Shown: positions 18,231 through 27,097 of the stretch, in pieces
How the letters are laid out: each line of letters starts with the position of its first letter
How positions within the stretch are numbered: the first letter of the stretch is position 1
From: Gallionellales bacterium GWA2_54_124
Lineage (GTDB): Bacteria; Pseudomonadota; Gammaproteobacteria; Burkholderiales; Gallionellaceae
Assembly (NCBI GenBank): GCA_001801025.1
Contig: MGWO01000007.1
Span: 992,001 to 1,056,000 of the forward strand
Direction: 5' to 3'
DNA: 64,000 nucleotides
Translations under genes and position numbers: made by a program
The notes under the pieces: generated by a model
Database searches by the model: none
What the model was told of the DNA's origin: nothing
What the model saw: the letters and a program-made list of their open reading frames with translations, nothing else

Positions 18231-19281
18231 TGTCGTGCTCGCTGAGCGTGATTCGATTGCGGCCGGCGGCTTTGGACTGGTATAGCGCAGCGTCTGCCAT
18301 TGATAAGATCGCTTTGCCGTTTTTAAGGGGATTTTGGTTCAGCCTTGCAACGCCAAAAGACAGGGTCACCTGTAACCATTCATCCTCCAGCGCATGACCT
18401 GTCGGCCCGATTTTTGCAAATCGATGCCCGGCAACGGTGAGTCTTAGGCGCTCAACGATCGCTAGCACCTGATTGATTTCGGTATCTTCGTAAATCAGCA
18501 AAAATTCTTCACCGCCGTAGCGGCCTGCGACATCTAAATGCTTGCGTATCGCAGTTTTAAAGAGTGTACCCACTTCTTGCAGCACCGAATCCCCCTGAAT
18601 ATGCCCGTATTCATCGTTGATTTTTTTGAAAAAATCGATGTCCGCGAGCACCACCGCACCGGGGGCATGGTTTTTGCGCAGCTGGCGTTGGACGGACTTT
18701 TCCAGCTCTTCCCGGATGGCGCGGCTGTTCATCAGACCGGTTAAGCTGTCATAGCTCGCCAGCGCTTCAAATTGGGTTTTCATCAGCACGGCGCTCAGCA
18801 TATTGCACATGATTTCACACATGCGTACTTCATGCTCTTTGATGTCGGATTCATCGCCGAAAAAATCCCCCGCCAGCAAATAACCGTAGCCTAAGTTTTC
18901 CGGCAGATAAATGCTGCCCACCATATCGCACCCCCAGCCGGGGATATTGATGGCCGAGACATTCCGGTGCTTGAAGGCCATGACTTCATTGGTAAATTCC
19001 AGCGGCGGGTGCTCAATATTCAGGCACAGCTTACTGCCTTCGAGCAAATCGGGCCTGATGTGATCAGGATTGCAAACGGTCATTACCTCTAAAATCAGAT
19101 CTTGTTCAATCACATTGGTGATTTTGTACAGCACCCCGATATGAAATCCCAGTGTGTTATTGATGATTTGCAGCGGTTTCTCAAAATAACTACGATCACG
19201 ATGAGGAACATTGGTTAGGTGATAACTTAATTCGCCCAGCTGATTCAGTAGATATTCAGCCGAATTTGCAACTTTGCTCAT
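18220..19281 (-). CDS. GAF-like sensor diguanylate cyclase
   Basis: Predicted soluble c-di-GMP synthase. Residues about 1-170 look like a GAF-type sensor; no membrane helix is seen. A GGDEF domain follows (about 180-345) with active-site variant GGEEF, which is competent in known cyclases. The usual RxxD inhibitory site is replaced by KHLD. The start at 19281 (MSKVANSAEYLL) is chosen because an AAGGA site lies 9 bases upstream; longer starts at 19290 and 19320 place that site inside or against the coding region. It converges on the CaCA-type gene. Confidence 0.88.
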   Translation of the reverse strand: MSKVANSAEYLLNQLGELSYHLTNVPHRDRSYFEKPLQIINNTLGFHIGVLYKITNVIEQDLILEVMTVCNPDHIRPDLLEGSKLCLNIEHPPLEFTNEVMAFKHRNVSAINIPGWGCDMVGSIYLPENLGYGYLLAGDFFGDESDIKEHEVRMCEIMCNMLSAVLMKTQFEALASYDSLTGLMNSRAIREELEKSVQRQLRKNHAPGAVVLADIDFFKKINDEYGHIQGDSVLQEVGTLFKTAIRKHLDVAGRYGGEEFLLIYEDTEINQVLAIVERLRLTVAGHRFAKIGPTGHALEDEWLQVTLSFGVARLNQNPLKNGKAILSMADAALYQSKAAGRNRITLSEHDITE

Positions 19282-19335
19282 ACTAAACATCCTTAAAAGA
19301 TACTCAAGTGCAGGCGGCATTACTAAAAAGACGCG

Positions 19336-20964
19336 CTACTTCACCGGCTGGTGAAAGCGGTGGCAGCTGTCGCAACCGCTGGTTACCATCCCCTTTGCCG
19401 GTCGGTTACCGCTATGGCATTCGCGGCATTTTGTGATCGCAGGTATCGCGATGTCTGCGCTGAGCTTTGAATTTAGCTTGTCGTGGCAATCTGTACACTT
19501 CATCGTTTCGTGTTTGGCATGGTTAAATACAGCCCCGGGTTGCCAGTCACGATTGATGCGTACGGGAGTGACTTTCCACGGGACATCCTTTTCGCCGCTG
19601 GGTTTGATTTCATGACATTCGCCGCATTCAAGCCGGTCTTTTTTGGAGAGGGGGCGGGTTCTGAACAGGGTTGCGGCTGCATTTTTATCAGCCAGTTCAT
19701 TTGCACAGGCCAGCATCGAGGGTGTGTCGGCGTTATTCTGACACGCATTTTCAGGTGCGCTGGTCAGCCAGTTGATATAAAACTCGCGTAACCTGTCCAT
19801 GACGGCATGTTCAGAACCGTGCGGTGCCAATCCTTCCACAGGCTCTGTGAAGTCAAGCGCATGACAACCCGATTGCTGGCAGGTATTTTTCATCGTCATC
19901 GCCTCAAAATGTCGTCCGGACTCTTCCAGTTTGTGGCAATCCTGACAGCGCATCACAGTATCTCCCTGCGGTGTCGAGATGCCTTCCTTCGCCAGATGAA
20001 CCTGATGCGAATATTTCAATCCGGAGTTTTCGACCAATCCGGCTTTATCATCCTGACGCAGGCGGATGAGCTGGTCTCCTTTGAATAAAGACAGTCGAAA
20101 GGGCGGATGACCCGTTGCAAAATCACTGACGTTGCCAAGTTGTGAGTCGGCAAGCGTATGTTTGATCTCAGCATGACAGCTGACGCATTTTGACGAGTCA
20201 TGCAGCAGCAGCTGTTCAGCACCTTTGTGGTCGATATGGCAATTGGTACAACGCATCGTATGAAAGGTTTTATCCTGCAACGCTTCCTTCGTAAGGTGGC
20301 GCCCCACCTGTTTGTGGCAGCCGGTACAAATCTCATCAGAAATCGCAGTGAACGGCTTTTGATGGCAGGACGAACATTTCGCATCCAGCATGCGGTGTCC
20401 GCCAGCCAGCGGTTCGGGGCTCCAGGCACCCGTTAAGGTGAGGGGCAGGCTGGCCTGCCACTTGTTCAATGCGCCCGAAAAATGCGGCAGCATCGGTAAA
20501 AACAGGAAAAAAAACAGAATGACGGCTGCAAGGCTAAACCCGAACTTTCGTTTGCTCAATCCGAGTGCTGCAACGGTGAGCGGGATGTCCGGCTTTGCTG
20601 CATCGGTATGATTGAGCGGATGAATCAGTTCGATGGATAAAATCAGGTCATACCCGCCGGCTAGAGGTTCGACGATCAGTAGATAGGGGCCGATTTCGAT
20701 CTGAGTTCCGGGTATTAATGCTGCGTGCTGAGCGATATAACCATTGATTTTTAGCGTGACATTTTTCTCGCCGTTGATGAACAGCGCGCCGTTTTCAGAT
20801 CTGACGATCAAAGCATGCAGCTGGCTGACGCGGTGATCGAGCAGGTGGATTTTGCATGCGGCTCCGCGGCCAATTTCGATCGTTGCACCTGAAATGAGGC
20901 TGTCTTTGCAAACGGGCAGTCCCTGCGGGCTGCGCGAGACATGAATTAACAGGCAGGAGATCAT
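19336..20964 (-). CDS. FHA domain-decaheme c-type cytochrome fusion
   Basis: A 542-residue protein joining signalling and electron-transfer modules. Residues about 20-100 form a forkhead-associated (phosphothreonine-binding) domain (IEIGRG, then VSQLHALI). A single membrane helix lies at about 141-160. The C-terminal part (197 onward) carries ten haem-binding sites: nine CXXCH (CSSCH, CTGCH, CTNCH, CVSCH, CQDCH, CGECH, CTDCH, CRECH, CDSCH) and one CX4CH (CQQSGCH). The expected topology is cytoplasmic FHA and periplasmic cytochrome. The start is the ATG at 20964, five bases after the stop of the membrane b-type gene; a frame extending back to 21057 would overlap that gene. Likely partners are the two upstream redox genes. 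Confidence 0.85.
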   Translation of the reverse strand: MISCLLIHVSRSPQGLPVCKDSLISGATIEIGRGAACKIHLLDHRVSQLHALIVRSENGALFINGEKNVTLKINGYIAQHAALIPGTQIEIGPYLLIVEPLAGGYDLILSIELIHPLNHTDAAKPDIPLTVAALGLSKRKFGFSLAAVILFFFLFLPMLPHFSGALNKWQASLPLTLTGAWSPEPLAGGHRMLDAKCSSCHQKPFTAISDEICTGCHKQVGRHLTKEALQDKTFHTMRCTNCHIDHKGAEQLLLHDSSKCVSCHAEIKHTLADSQLGNVSDFATGHPPFRLSLFKGDQLIRLRQDDKAGLVENSGLKYSHQVHLAKEGISTPQGDTVMRCQDCHKLEESGRHFEAMTMKNTCQQSGCHALDFTEPVEGLAPHGSEHAVMDRLREFYINWLTSAPENACQNNADTPSMLACANELADKNAAATLFRTRPLSKKDRLECGECHEIKPSGEKDVPWKVTPVRINRDWQPGAVFNHAKHETMKCTDCHDKLNSKLSADIAIPAITKCRECHSGNRPAKGMVTSGCDSCHRFHQPVK

Positions 20965-20969
20965 TCTGG

Positions 20970-21902
20970 TTACCAGTAAAAAAAGATCGAGACGATGTGT
21001 GCTGTCAGTGCGGCCAGCAGGGCAATACCTAACGGTGCGTGCAGGTAGAGCCAGCATTCCATGCGCGCTTTGAGCATGACTTCCGTTCTTGCACGCAAGA
21101 CCAATTTTTCTTTACGCAGCAGCAGGGAGTAGAGATCCCGCATGATTTTTGGCTGCTCACCCCGATTGTATTTTTCGCTCAATATGCGCAGTTGTTCGAC
21201 GCCGAAACTCGTCGGGCAATTATATTGCTTGCCGCTCAATTGCTGTAAAAGCGTGCCGCCTATACGCGTTTCATTGCGCACTTTTGCAATCAGGGAATTG
21301 ATTTCATCGGGCAAACCCAGTGCGCGGGTGCGGGCCAATTCATCCAGTTCATTGATTTTTAGCATCAGATCTTCCAGCGTTTCCTCCCCCATATTGAGGG
21401 TGATCAATCGGGGGTAATTCAGGTAGACGCTCAGCCCGTACAAACCGCTGGTGATGACGAGCAGCATCAGCGCATAGGCCAGCGTATGTACATTCAGGCC
21501 GAAATGAAATCCGGTATGCAGTGTGACCAGCACGACAAGCGATGCGCCTAGATAGACATGCGCTGAGAGCCATTCCTGCAGCGTGGCGCCGTTCATCCCG
21601 CGCGATTTTGTATGCGGCTTGCGGCGCTCCTGACCTGCAGGCGCGGATTGCCTGCGAGCGTCGCGTCTGTCCGGGGCTCCCGTGATGCGTCGTTTGGTCA
21701 CGCCATACCACATCAAGAGCAGCATGATCAGGGTGGAGAGGGTTCCTAACGTGTAGCCTAACCAGGTGCCGCCGTAGGATTCTCCACCGGCGGGATTGAT
21801 CAGTGCATAGGCTGTGATGGCGACCAGTATCAATGCACTGGTGGCTTTGAGATAACGGAAATTCTTGTATTTGAGCAGCGTAGCGCCTTGCATCTTGTTC
21901 AT
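20970..21902 (-). CDS. membrane protein, probable b-type cytochrome
   Basis: A 310-residue inner-membrane protein with about five hydrophobic helices: near 17-37, 42-68, 113-135, 138-160 and 285-309. Histidines sit in or near the central and last helices (SAHVYLG, LHTGFHFGL, VHTLAY, YLHAPLG, LTAHIV), a pattern expected for haem b ligation. The long loop between helices 4 and 5 is charged and probably cytoplasmic. A GGAG ribosome site precedes the ATG. Position between the FAD/ferredoxin fusion and the FHA-multihaem cytochrome suggests it passes electrons across the membrane. The family is not recognised with certainty. Confidence 0.7.
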   Translation of the reverse strand: MNKMQGATLLKYKNFRYLKATSALILVAITAYALINPAGGESYGGTWLGYTLGTLSTLIMLLLMWYGVTKRRITGAPDRRDARRQSAPAGQERRKPHTKSRGMNGATLQEWLSAHVYLGASLVVLVTLHTGFHFGLNVHTLAYALMLLVITSGLYGLSVYLNYPRLITLNMGEETLEDLMLKINELDELARTRALGLPDEINSLIAKVRNETRIGGTLLQQLSGKQYNCPTSFGVEQLRILSEKYNRGEQPKIMRDLYSLLLRKEKLVLRARTEVMLKARMECWLYLHAPLGIALLAALTAHIVSIFFYW

Positions 21903-21929
21903 TCTCGACTCCGGTAGTGTGCAGGCGAT

Positions 21930-24323
21930 CTACTTGACATATTCCATGAAATTTTCCGGGCTGACGCGGAACGCCGCACCCGTTGGACAGGCCCGTACGC
22001 AGACGGGGCCGCCGATGATGTCTTTGCACATATCGCATTTGACGGCGATTTTCGGTAATTCAGGCGCGTCCGCTGCGGCAGGTTTTGCCGCAGGATTGAG
22101 GCCCAGCATGACTTGCCAGATGCTGCGCTTTTGATAATCCTGTTTGACCGCCATTTGAATCACGCCGTAGGGGCAATTGGTCTGGCAGTTTCCGCAGCCG
22201 ATACAATTGTCGCTGATGAACACCTCGCCGTTGACCGAGCGGTGTATTGCGTCGGGCGGGCAGTCCTTCATGCAATGGGGATGTTCGCAGTGTCGGCATG
22301 AAGTGGGAACGTGAATCTGCGCAAAGGTCGAGCCGGCTTCCCGGTCGAGACGCGAGGTGCCGTCATGGGCATCCGCACAGGAGGTTTCGCAGTTGTTGCA
22401 GCGTATGCAGCGTGCATAGTCGATCAGCAGCACATCGGTGGCTTCACCAACGCCCTGACCCATCAGGAAATTGATCAGCTCGCTCGATTCGCTCGACAGC
22501 GCGTGCTCATCGGAGCGTACCTGTTCCAGATAACGACTGTCGACTTTGCGGCGCATCGAGGTGTTTCTGCCCAGCACTTCGGCGACCCGAACCGATTCTA
22601 ATAAGACGACTTCAGTCGGGGAGGCTGCCCGTACGGTAGCTGAACGGGGCTGACTCGACATCAGCGCCATTTCTCCCACGTAATTTCCCGCCGATACATA
22701 GGCTAGCACCACTTCCTTGCCGGCTACGATGCGCGATACGGTGACCGAGCCGCGCCGTATCATATAAAGGCCGTCCGCCTTGTCACCCTCGCTAAACAGC
22801 ACATCCCCTACCGCATAGCGCCTGGGTTGTGCCCCCTGAACTAGATAGCTGAGCTCGCTTTCAGGCAGCGAGGTGTCAAGACAGCCGCTCACGGCGCGTT
22901 TGAGAGAGACTTCGTCGAGTTTGCGCTGAACACCGGCCGCAGAGTAGAGCAGTTTGAGCATCGAACGGCGGGGTGTTTCGACCAGTATGCAGTTTTCGCT
23001 GGCGACGACGGTGCCTGAGCGGCGGCGGCCCGATAGCAGTCCCATCTCACCAAAAAAGTTGCCGGCTCCCAGAGCGAAAACGGCTTCATTGCCGTTTTGA
23101 TCTTCCGTTTGCACCGCCACGCGGCCTTCCAGAATCGAAAAGAAGCTGTTGCTGTAATCATTGCGGCTGAAAATAATTTCGCCGCGTGATGGGATGCGTA
23201 CACTGCTGTCGAGCATGAATTCGCGTAATTGCAAGGTCGTGAGCGGGGCAAGCAGGGGTTGGTTGATGCGCAGCAGCGCGATTCCCTCGCTGACTGAGTG
23301 TATGTCCGGTACGCCGGCAAATTTTTGTTTCAGCAGCGCTTCGTCGGCCGGTTCGACCGGATTGCCCAGGATGTATTCGATGACCTCGTAGCCTTGATTC
23401 ATCGCCTGCTTGATGAGCGGGTAACCTGCCAGCGCACCAACGATATATAAACCCGGCAGGTTTGATTCGTATTGTTCGGTCAGCTGGGGAACGGACGTCG
23501 AGTCGCCGTTCGGGAAGGCGACACCGAAACTTTCCACCAGTTGGCGCGGTGGCTTTGCCCCCAGACGTGCGATGACGCGGTGACATTCGATCTGCTCGTG
23601 ACCTTCAGGCGTTTGCGCGAGATAGCTCAGCTTGAAATTGCCTGTGTTGGACGCTTCAATGCGTTCTGTGAGCGTGCTGACACGGGTTTCGATTTTTCCC
23701 TGTGAAATTGCCGCCATCAGCTGGTCAAAGTTGGCCTCCTTGCAGTTGCTGAATTCTTCCTGACGGTTAATCAAAATCACGCGGTTTTGCGCAGAAAGTG
23801 CCAGTGCGTTTTCTACGCCGGCATCGCCGCCGCCAACGACGACAATGGTTTCATCGCGGAACGCTTCCGGATCGTCTAGATGGTACTGAACCCCGGGCAG
23901 GTCTTCACCCGGTACGGCCAGTTTGCGAATATTGCCCTGCACGCCGATGGCAAGCACGACAAACTCCGCGCTGACGGATACGCCCGATGCCAGTGTGATT
24001 TCGAATGCGCCCGCTTCCCCTGTAATGGCGGTAACGGCCGAACTGACACGAAAATTGACCCCAAGCCCGCCGAGTTCATTGTGCCAGGTATTCAGAATGT
24101 GTTCGCGTATGCCGGCGCCGAAGCTGATTGAGCTCCTCAGCGGTAGCACGGAGGGTTCCGCCATTACCGACTTTCCTTTTTGAAAGTGGTGGATGGTATT
24201 GGCCAGCTGTGGTGCGGCTTCGAGCAGCAGGTGGCTGATGCCATGTTCCGCTGCGCGTGCTGCTGCTGACAGGCCGCCGGGCCCGGATCCAACGATTACT
24301 ATTTTGAACTTTTCACTTGTCAT
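21930..24323 (-). CDS. FAD/NAD(P) oxidoreductase fused to two cyclic-nucleotide domains and a ferredoxin module
   Basis: A 797-residue cytoplasmic fusion. The N-terminal 315 residues are a thioredoxin-reductase-like flavoprotein with two dinucleotide folds (IVGSGPGGLSAAA and VVVGGGDAGVENA) but no redox-active CxxC pair. Two CRP-type cyclic-nucleotide-binding domains follow (about 355-470 and 490-600), both with phosphate-binding cassettes (FGEMGLLSGRRRSGTV and VGEMALMSSQPRSATV). Residues 635-797 are a four-cluster ferredoxin module with CIRCNNCETSC, CRHCEHPHCMKDCP, CIGCGNCQTNCP and CDMC...CVRACP. The ATG at 24323 is preferred over a TTG at 24338. It is first in a three-gene set with the membrane b-type protein and the FHA-decaheme cytochrome, so NAD(P)H-to-cytochrome electron flow gated by a nucleotide is plausible. 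Confidence 0.88.
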   Translation of the reverse strand: MTSEKFKIVIVGSGPGGLSAAARAAEHGISHLLLEAAPQLANTIHHFQKGKSVMAEPSVLPLRSSISFGAGIREHILNTWHNELGGLGVNFRVSSAVTAITGEAGAFEITLASGVSVSAEFVVLAIGVQGNIRKLAVPGEDLPGVQYHLDDPEAFRDETIVVVGGGDAGVENALALSAQNRVILINRQEEFSNCKEANFDQLMAAISQGKIETRVSTLTERIEASNTGNFKLSYLAQTPEGHEQIECHRVIARLGAKPPRQLVESFGVAFPNGDSTSVPQLTEQYESNLPGLYIVGALAGYPLIKQAMNQGYEVIEYILGNPVEPADEALLKQKFAGVPDIHSVSEGIALLRINQPLLAPLTTLQLREFMLDSSVRIPSRGEIIFSRNDYSNSFFSILEGRVAVQTEDQNGNEAVFALGAGNFFGEMGLLSGRRRSGTVVASENCILVETPRRSMLKLLYSAAGVQRKLDEVSLKRAVSGCLDTSLPESELSYLVQGAQPRRYAVGDVLFSEGDKADGLYMIRRGSVTVSRIVAGKEVVLAYVSAGNYVGEMALMSSQPRSATVRAASPTEVVLLESVRVAEVLGRNTSMRRKVDSRYLEQVRSDEHALSSESSELINFLMGQGVGEATDVLLIDYARCIRCNNCETSCADAHDGTSRLDREAGSTFAQIHVPTSCRHCEHPHCMKDCPPDAIHRSVNGEVFISDNCIGCGNCQTNCPYGVIQMAVKQDYQKRSIWQVMLGLNPAAKPAAADAPELPKIAVKCDMCKDIIGGPVCVRACPTGAAFRVSPENFMEYVK

Positions 24324-24481
24324 TAGGGCTGTGCTCAAAACCGGTCAGTGGGCGCTTATGGAATCCCTTATTTTACACAGCAGGCTGCGGCCTTTGCTAT
24401 CAGTTCGGAGCATAACACTGCTCAGTGCTTTGGCGGTTATTTTATAAGCAGATCGTTCGCCAATTTAAGCTTTGAACCGGA

Positions 24482-25363
24482 TTAAACTTCGCTGTTAACA
24501 ACGGATTCCGCCTCAGAATACAGCGTGTTCAGCTGCACCTCATCAAGTTCTAAAATACGCAGGCTGACATCCCCCAGCTTGCTCCATTCATGCGTCATGC
24601 TGAGGCCGAGCTGCTTTTGCACGATGTGCTCGGCCAGTTGTGCGGTGGCAATCAGTCTGCGGCTGAGTAACGGGAGTTGAGAACTGAGCGATTCTAATGC
24701 CATCAGGTCATGGTGATTGCGTATCGCCAGGCAAATCTCCTCAGGCAGCCACCAGCTTTGCGCAAGTATGCAGCCGATCATCGCGTGGTTGGTGGACAGG
24801 CCGTTATTTTCGATTTCGGTAAAGCTGTGTTCGGTGCTTGAATTGGCTTCATTCAGAATTTTTTCATATTGCGGGAAGCGTCCGAGCAAGACCGGAATCC
24901 CGCAGTCGCGGAACAGACCGAAGGTATAAGTGTCTTCAGCACGCAGGCCGTGAATATTTAAGTGTTGGGCCAGCCAGCCTGACAAATGTGCAATACGGGC
25001 GGAGGCGTCCCAGAAACGCTCCATATTTGGCACGTTAGGAAATGCCTTGCGCAGAATGATGCCAGCTACCGCACGACTGGCTGGTTTGAGTCCCAGTATG
25101 CTGAGTGCTTCATTGACTGATCGCACGCGTTGACGCAAACCAAAGTAAGGCGAGTTGGCTGTTTTGATCAGTCCGGCTGACAGACCGACATCGCTGCCGA
25201 TAATACTGGCCAGCCGGTTGAAGTCAGGTTCGTCCAGGCGCGCTTCATTCATGAAACGATCGAGGATAAGCGGGCAGGGCGGAATGCCGACATCGAGGAT
25301 GGAACGTTCGATCAGGTTGTCAACGGCGGACGGGTTTGCGGCATCTTGTATGTTTTGCGTCAT
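24482..25363 (-). CDS. HDOD domain protein
   Basis: A 293-residue protein of the HDOD family, whose members usually act in signalling without proven hydrolase activity. The HDOD core spans about 25-225 (PPCPLILDRFM ... DVGLSAGLIKTANSPYFG ... SVNEALSILGL). The position of the HD pair of HD-GYP enzymes reads RD (GLFRDCG), so catalysis is unlikely. Its start overlaps the GGDEF-EAL gene by 4 bases (ATGA), so the two products are made together. The same pairing recurs at 59491-62933. Confidence 0.88.
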   Translation of the reverse strand: MTQNIQDAANPSAVDNLIERSILDVGIPPCPLILDRFMNEARLDEPDFNRLASIIGSDVGLSAGLIKTANSPYFGLRQRVRSVNEALSILGLKPASRAVAGIILRKAFPNVPNMERFWDASARIAHLSGWLAQHLNIHGLRAEDTYTFGLFRDCGIPVLLGRFPQYEKILNEANSSTEHSFTEIENNGLSTNHAMIGCILAQSWWLPEEICLAIRNHHDLMALESLSSQLPLLSRRLIATAQLAEHIVQKQLGLSMTHEWSKLGDVSLRILELDEVQLNTLYSEAESVVNSEV

Positions 25364-26649
25364 TGTGTATTCCTGTTCTGAAGCCAGTGAAGCAGCGCTT
25401 CTTCGGGCATCGGTTTTGCGTAGAAAAAGCCCTGAATTGCATCGACGCCGGCATCGAATAATGCGTCGATTTCCTTCTGGTGTTCACACCCTTCGGCAAC
25501 TACCGTCATGCCCAGTTCGTGTCCCAGTTGTGTCATCGCACGGACCACGGCAAGGGCGCGGCGATCTTCCGGCAGTACCGTCACGAAAGCGCGATCGAGT
25601 TTGAGTTTTTTTGCTGGAATGTCTTTAAGGTTAGCCAGGCATGAATAGCCTGTGCCAAAATCGTCGATCGATAAACTCACGCCCGCAGCGATGGCATTTT
25701 TAAGATTGTTCTGCACGGTATCGGAGATGTCCATGAACAGCGACTCGGTCAGTTCCAGTTCGATTAATTCCGGTTTTACGTTGGAGCAGATCAGTGCTGC
25801 ATGCAGCGCCTGTGTGAACTTGGAAGAAACGAGTTGAGCGCGCGAGACGTTGATGGCCACTTTAGTGTGATATCCGGCATCCTGAAGCTGGCGCGCTTGC
25901 AATGCGCCTTGCAATAAACTCCATTCGCCGAGTCTGACGATCAGTCCGGTCTTTTCGGCAACCGGGATAAATTTGCCAGGCGGCAGATTGATGCCGTTAA
26001 CGGTGCAACGCATCAAGGCTTCGACGGCTTCAATTTTTCCATTGGCAAGAATGATAGGCTGGTAGTGTAAGCAGAGTCCGCCTGTCTCCAGCGCATCGTG
26101 CAGCATGCTTTCAATTGAAATTTCTTCTCGCGCGAGCGTGATGCCCAGCCTGCCCGGAATGGGTTCGTCGCCGGAAAAAACGATGCAGTTTCCCCCTTTG
26201 TCCTTGGCCGCATACATGGCACGGTCCGCACGCTCGAGTAAGGCGAGGGAGCTTTCATCCGTGTCGCAAATTGCGATGCCGATACTGGCGGTAGGGCAGA
26301 GTGTCAGATTGCCGATATTGATGATTTCACTGATGGTGCTGGCAAGTTCACGGGCAAAATTTTCTGCGCTTGCACGGTTGCAGCGTGGCACGAGAAAGAC
26401 GAACTCATCTCCTCCCATGCGGGCAATTTCGGCGCGGCCGCTCGCACGATTGCGCAGGCGGACAGCGAGATCCTTGATCACTTCGTCGCCTCCGGGGTGG
26501 CCGAACGATTCATTGATGCGTTTGAAACGGTCCAGATCAATCCAGATGGCCGCGTAAGGCTGGTATTGCGCTATTGCGGCAAATCGTCCTGCCGCCGCTA
26601 AGCAGCCGAAGCGTCCCAGAAGTCCGGTGAGTGGGTCTGTGCTATTCAT
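25360..26649 (-). CDS. GGDEF-EAL c-di-GMP turnover protein without a sensor domain
   Basis: A 429-residue soluble protein made only of a GGDEF domain (about 1-165) and an EAL phosphodiesterase domain (about 175-425). The GGDEF motif is intact but lacks an RxxD inhibitory site. The EAL domain keeps EALMR, ELTES and DDFGTGYS, the metal and substrate residues of active phosphodiesterases. The protein begins MNSTDPLTG, directly at the cyclase fold, so any input must come from a partner, for instance the ATGA-coupled HDOD protein. Confidence 0.9.
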   Translation of the reverse strand: MNSTDPLTGLLGRFGCLAAAGRFAAIAQYQPYAAIWIDLDRFKRINESFGHPGGDEVIKDLAVRLRNRASGRAEIARMGGDEFVFLVPRCNRASAENFARELASTISEIINIGNLTLCPTASIGIAICDTDESSLALLERADRAMYAAKDKGGNCIVFSGDEPIPGRLGITLAREEISIESMLHDALETGGLCLHYQPIILANGKIEAVEALMRCTVNGINLPPGKFIPVAEKTGLIVRLGEWSLLQGALQARQLQDAGYHTKVAINVSRAQLVSSKFTQALHAALICSNVKPELIELELTESLFMDISDTVQNNLKNAIAAGVSLSIDDFGTGYSCLANLKDIPAKKLKLDRAFVTVLPEDRRALAVVRAMTQLGHELGMTVVAEGCEHQKEIDALFDAGVDAIQGFFYAKPMPEEALLHWLQNRNTQ

Positions 26650-27097
26650 AGGCTTAGCTGCTGTCGGTTACAAAGACCATGTTTATCAAGGGCGGATAGA
26701 TTGTCTGTGTAATTTTCTGTCACGCCTTTGCTCCCCTGAGTTATTTGTTGATAATTTGACATCTATACGTGCCATTTTCCGACCGCAAATTTACGCGCAA
26801 CGGGGTTTAAACTCAAGTCCGTTCGGACATAATTAGACTAATTGCCTCAGCGGTGCGCTAGCCATGATGAGCGGTATTAATTTGGGTATGAACGGTATTT
26901 TTTGACCTCGTTGCATAAAGCCTGTCTGTGCACGTGTATGAAATGCGCAGAGCATATTGATCAAAATCGCGGCTTTAGCCGTGCTGCCGCGCCGGTTTGT
27001 ATCGCATACATTAAATCATGCGGGCATCAATTTACTTAAGCAGGGCGCATGCAAAGCTCGTAAAATGTGCCCCCATTTGTTTAATTGTTAGGCCGTT
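26650..27097. other. 448-bp intergenic region, no gene seen
   Basis: This lies between the divergent GGDEF-EAL gene and gltX and should hold both promoters. No convincing ORF, tRNA, hairpin terminator or consensus promoter pair was found. Weak -10/-35-like sequences occur (for example TTGACC near 26900), but none is good enough to call. Confidence 0.6.
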
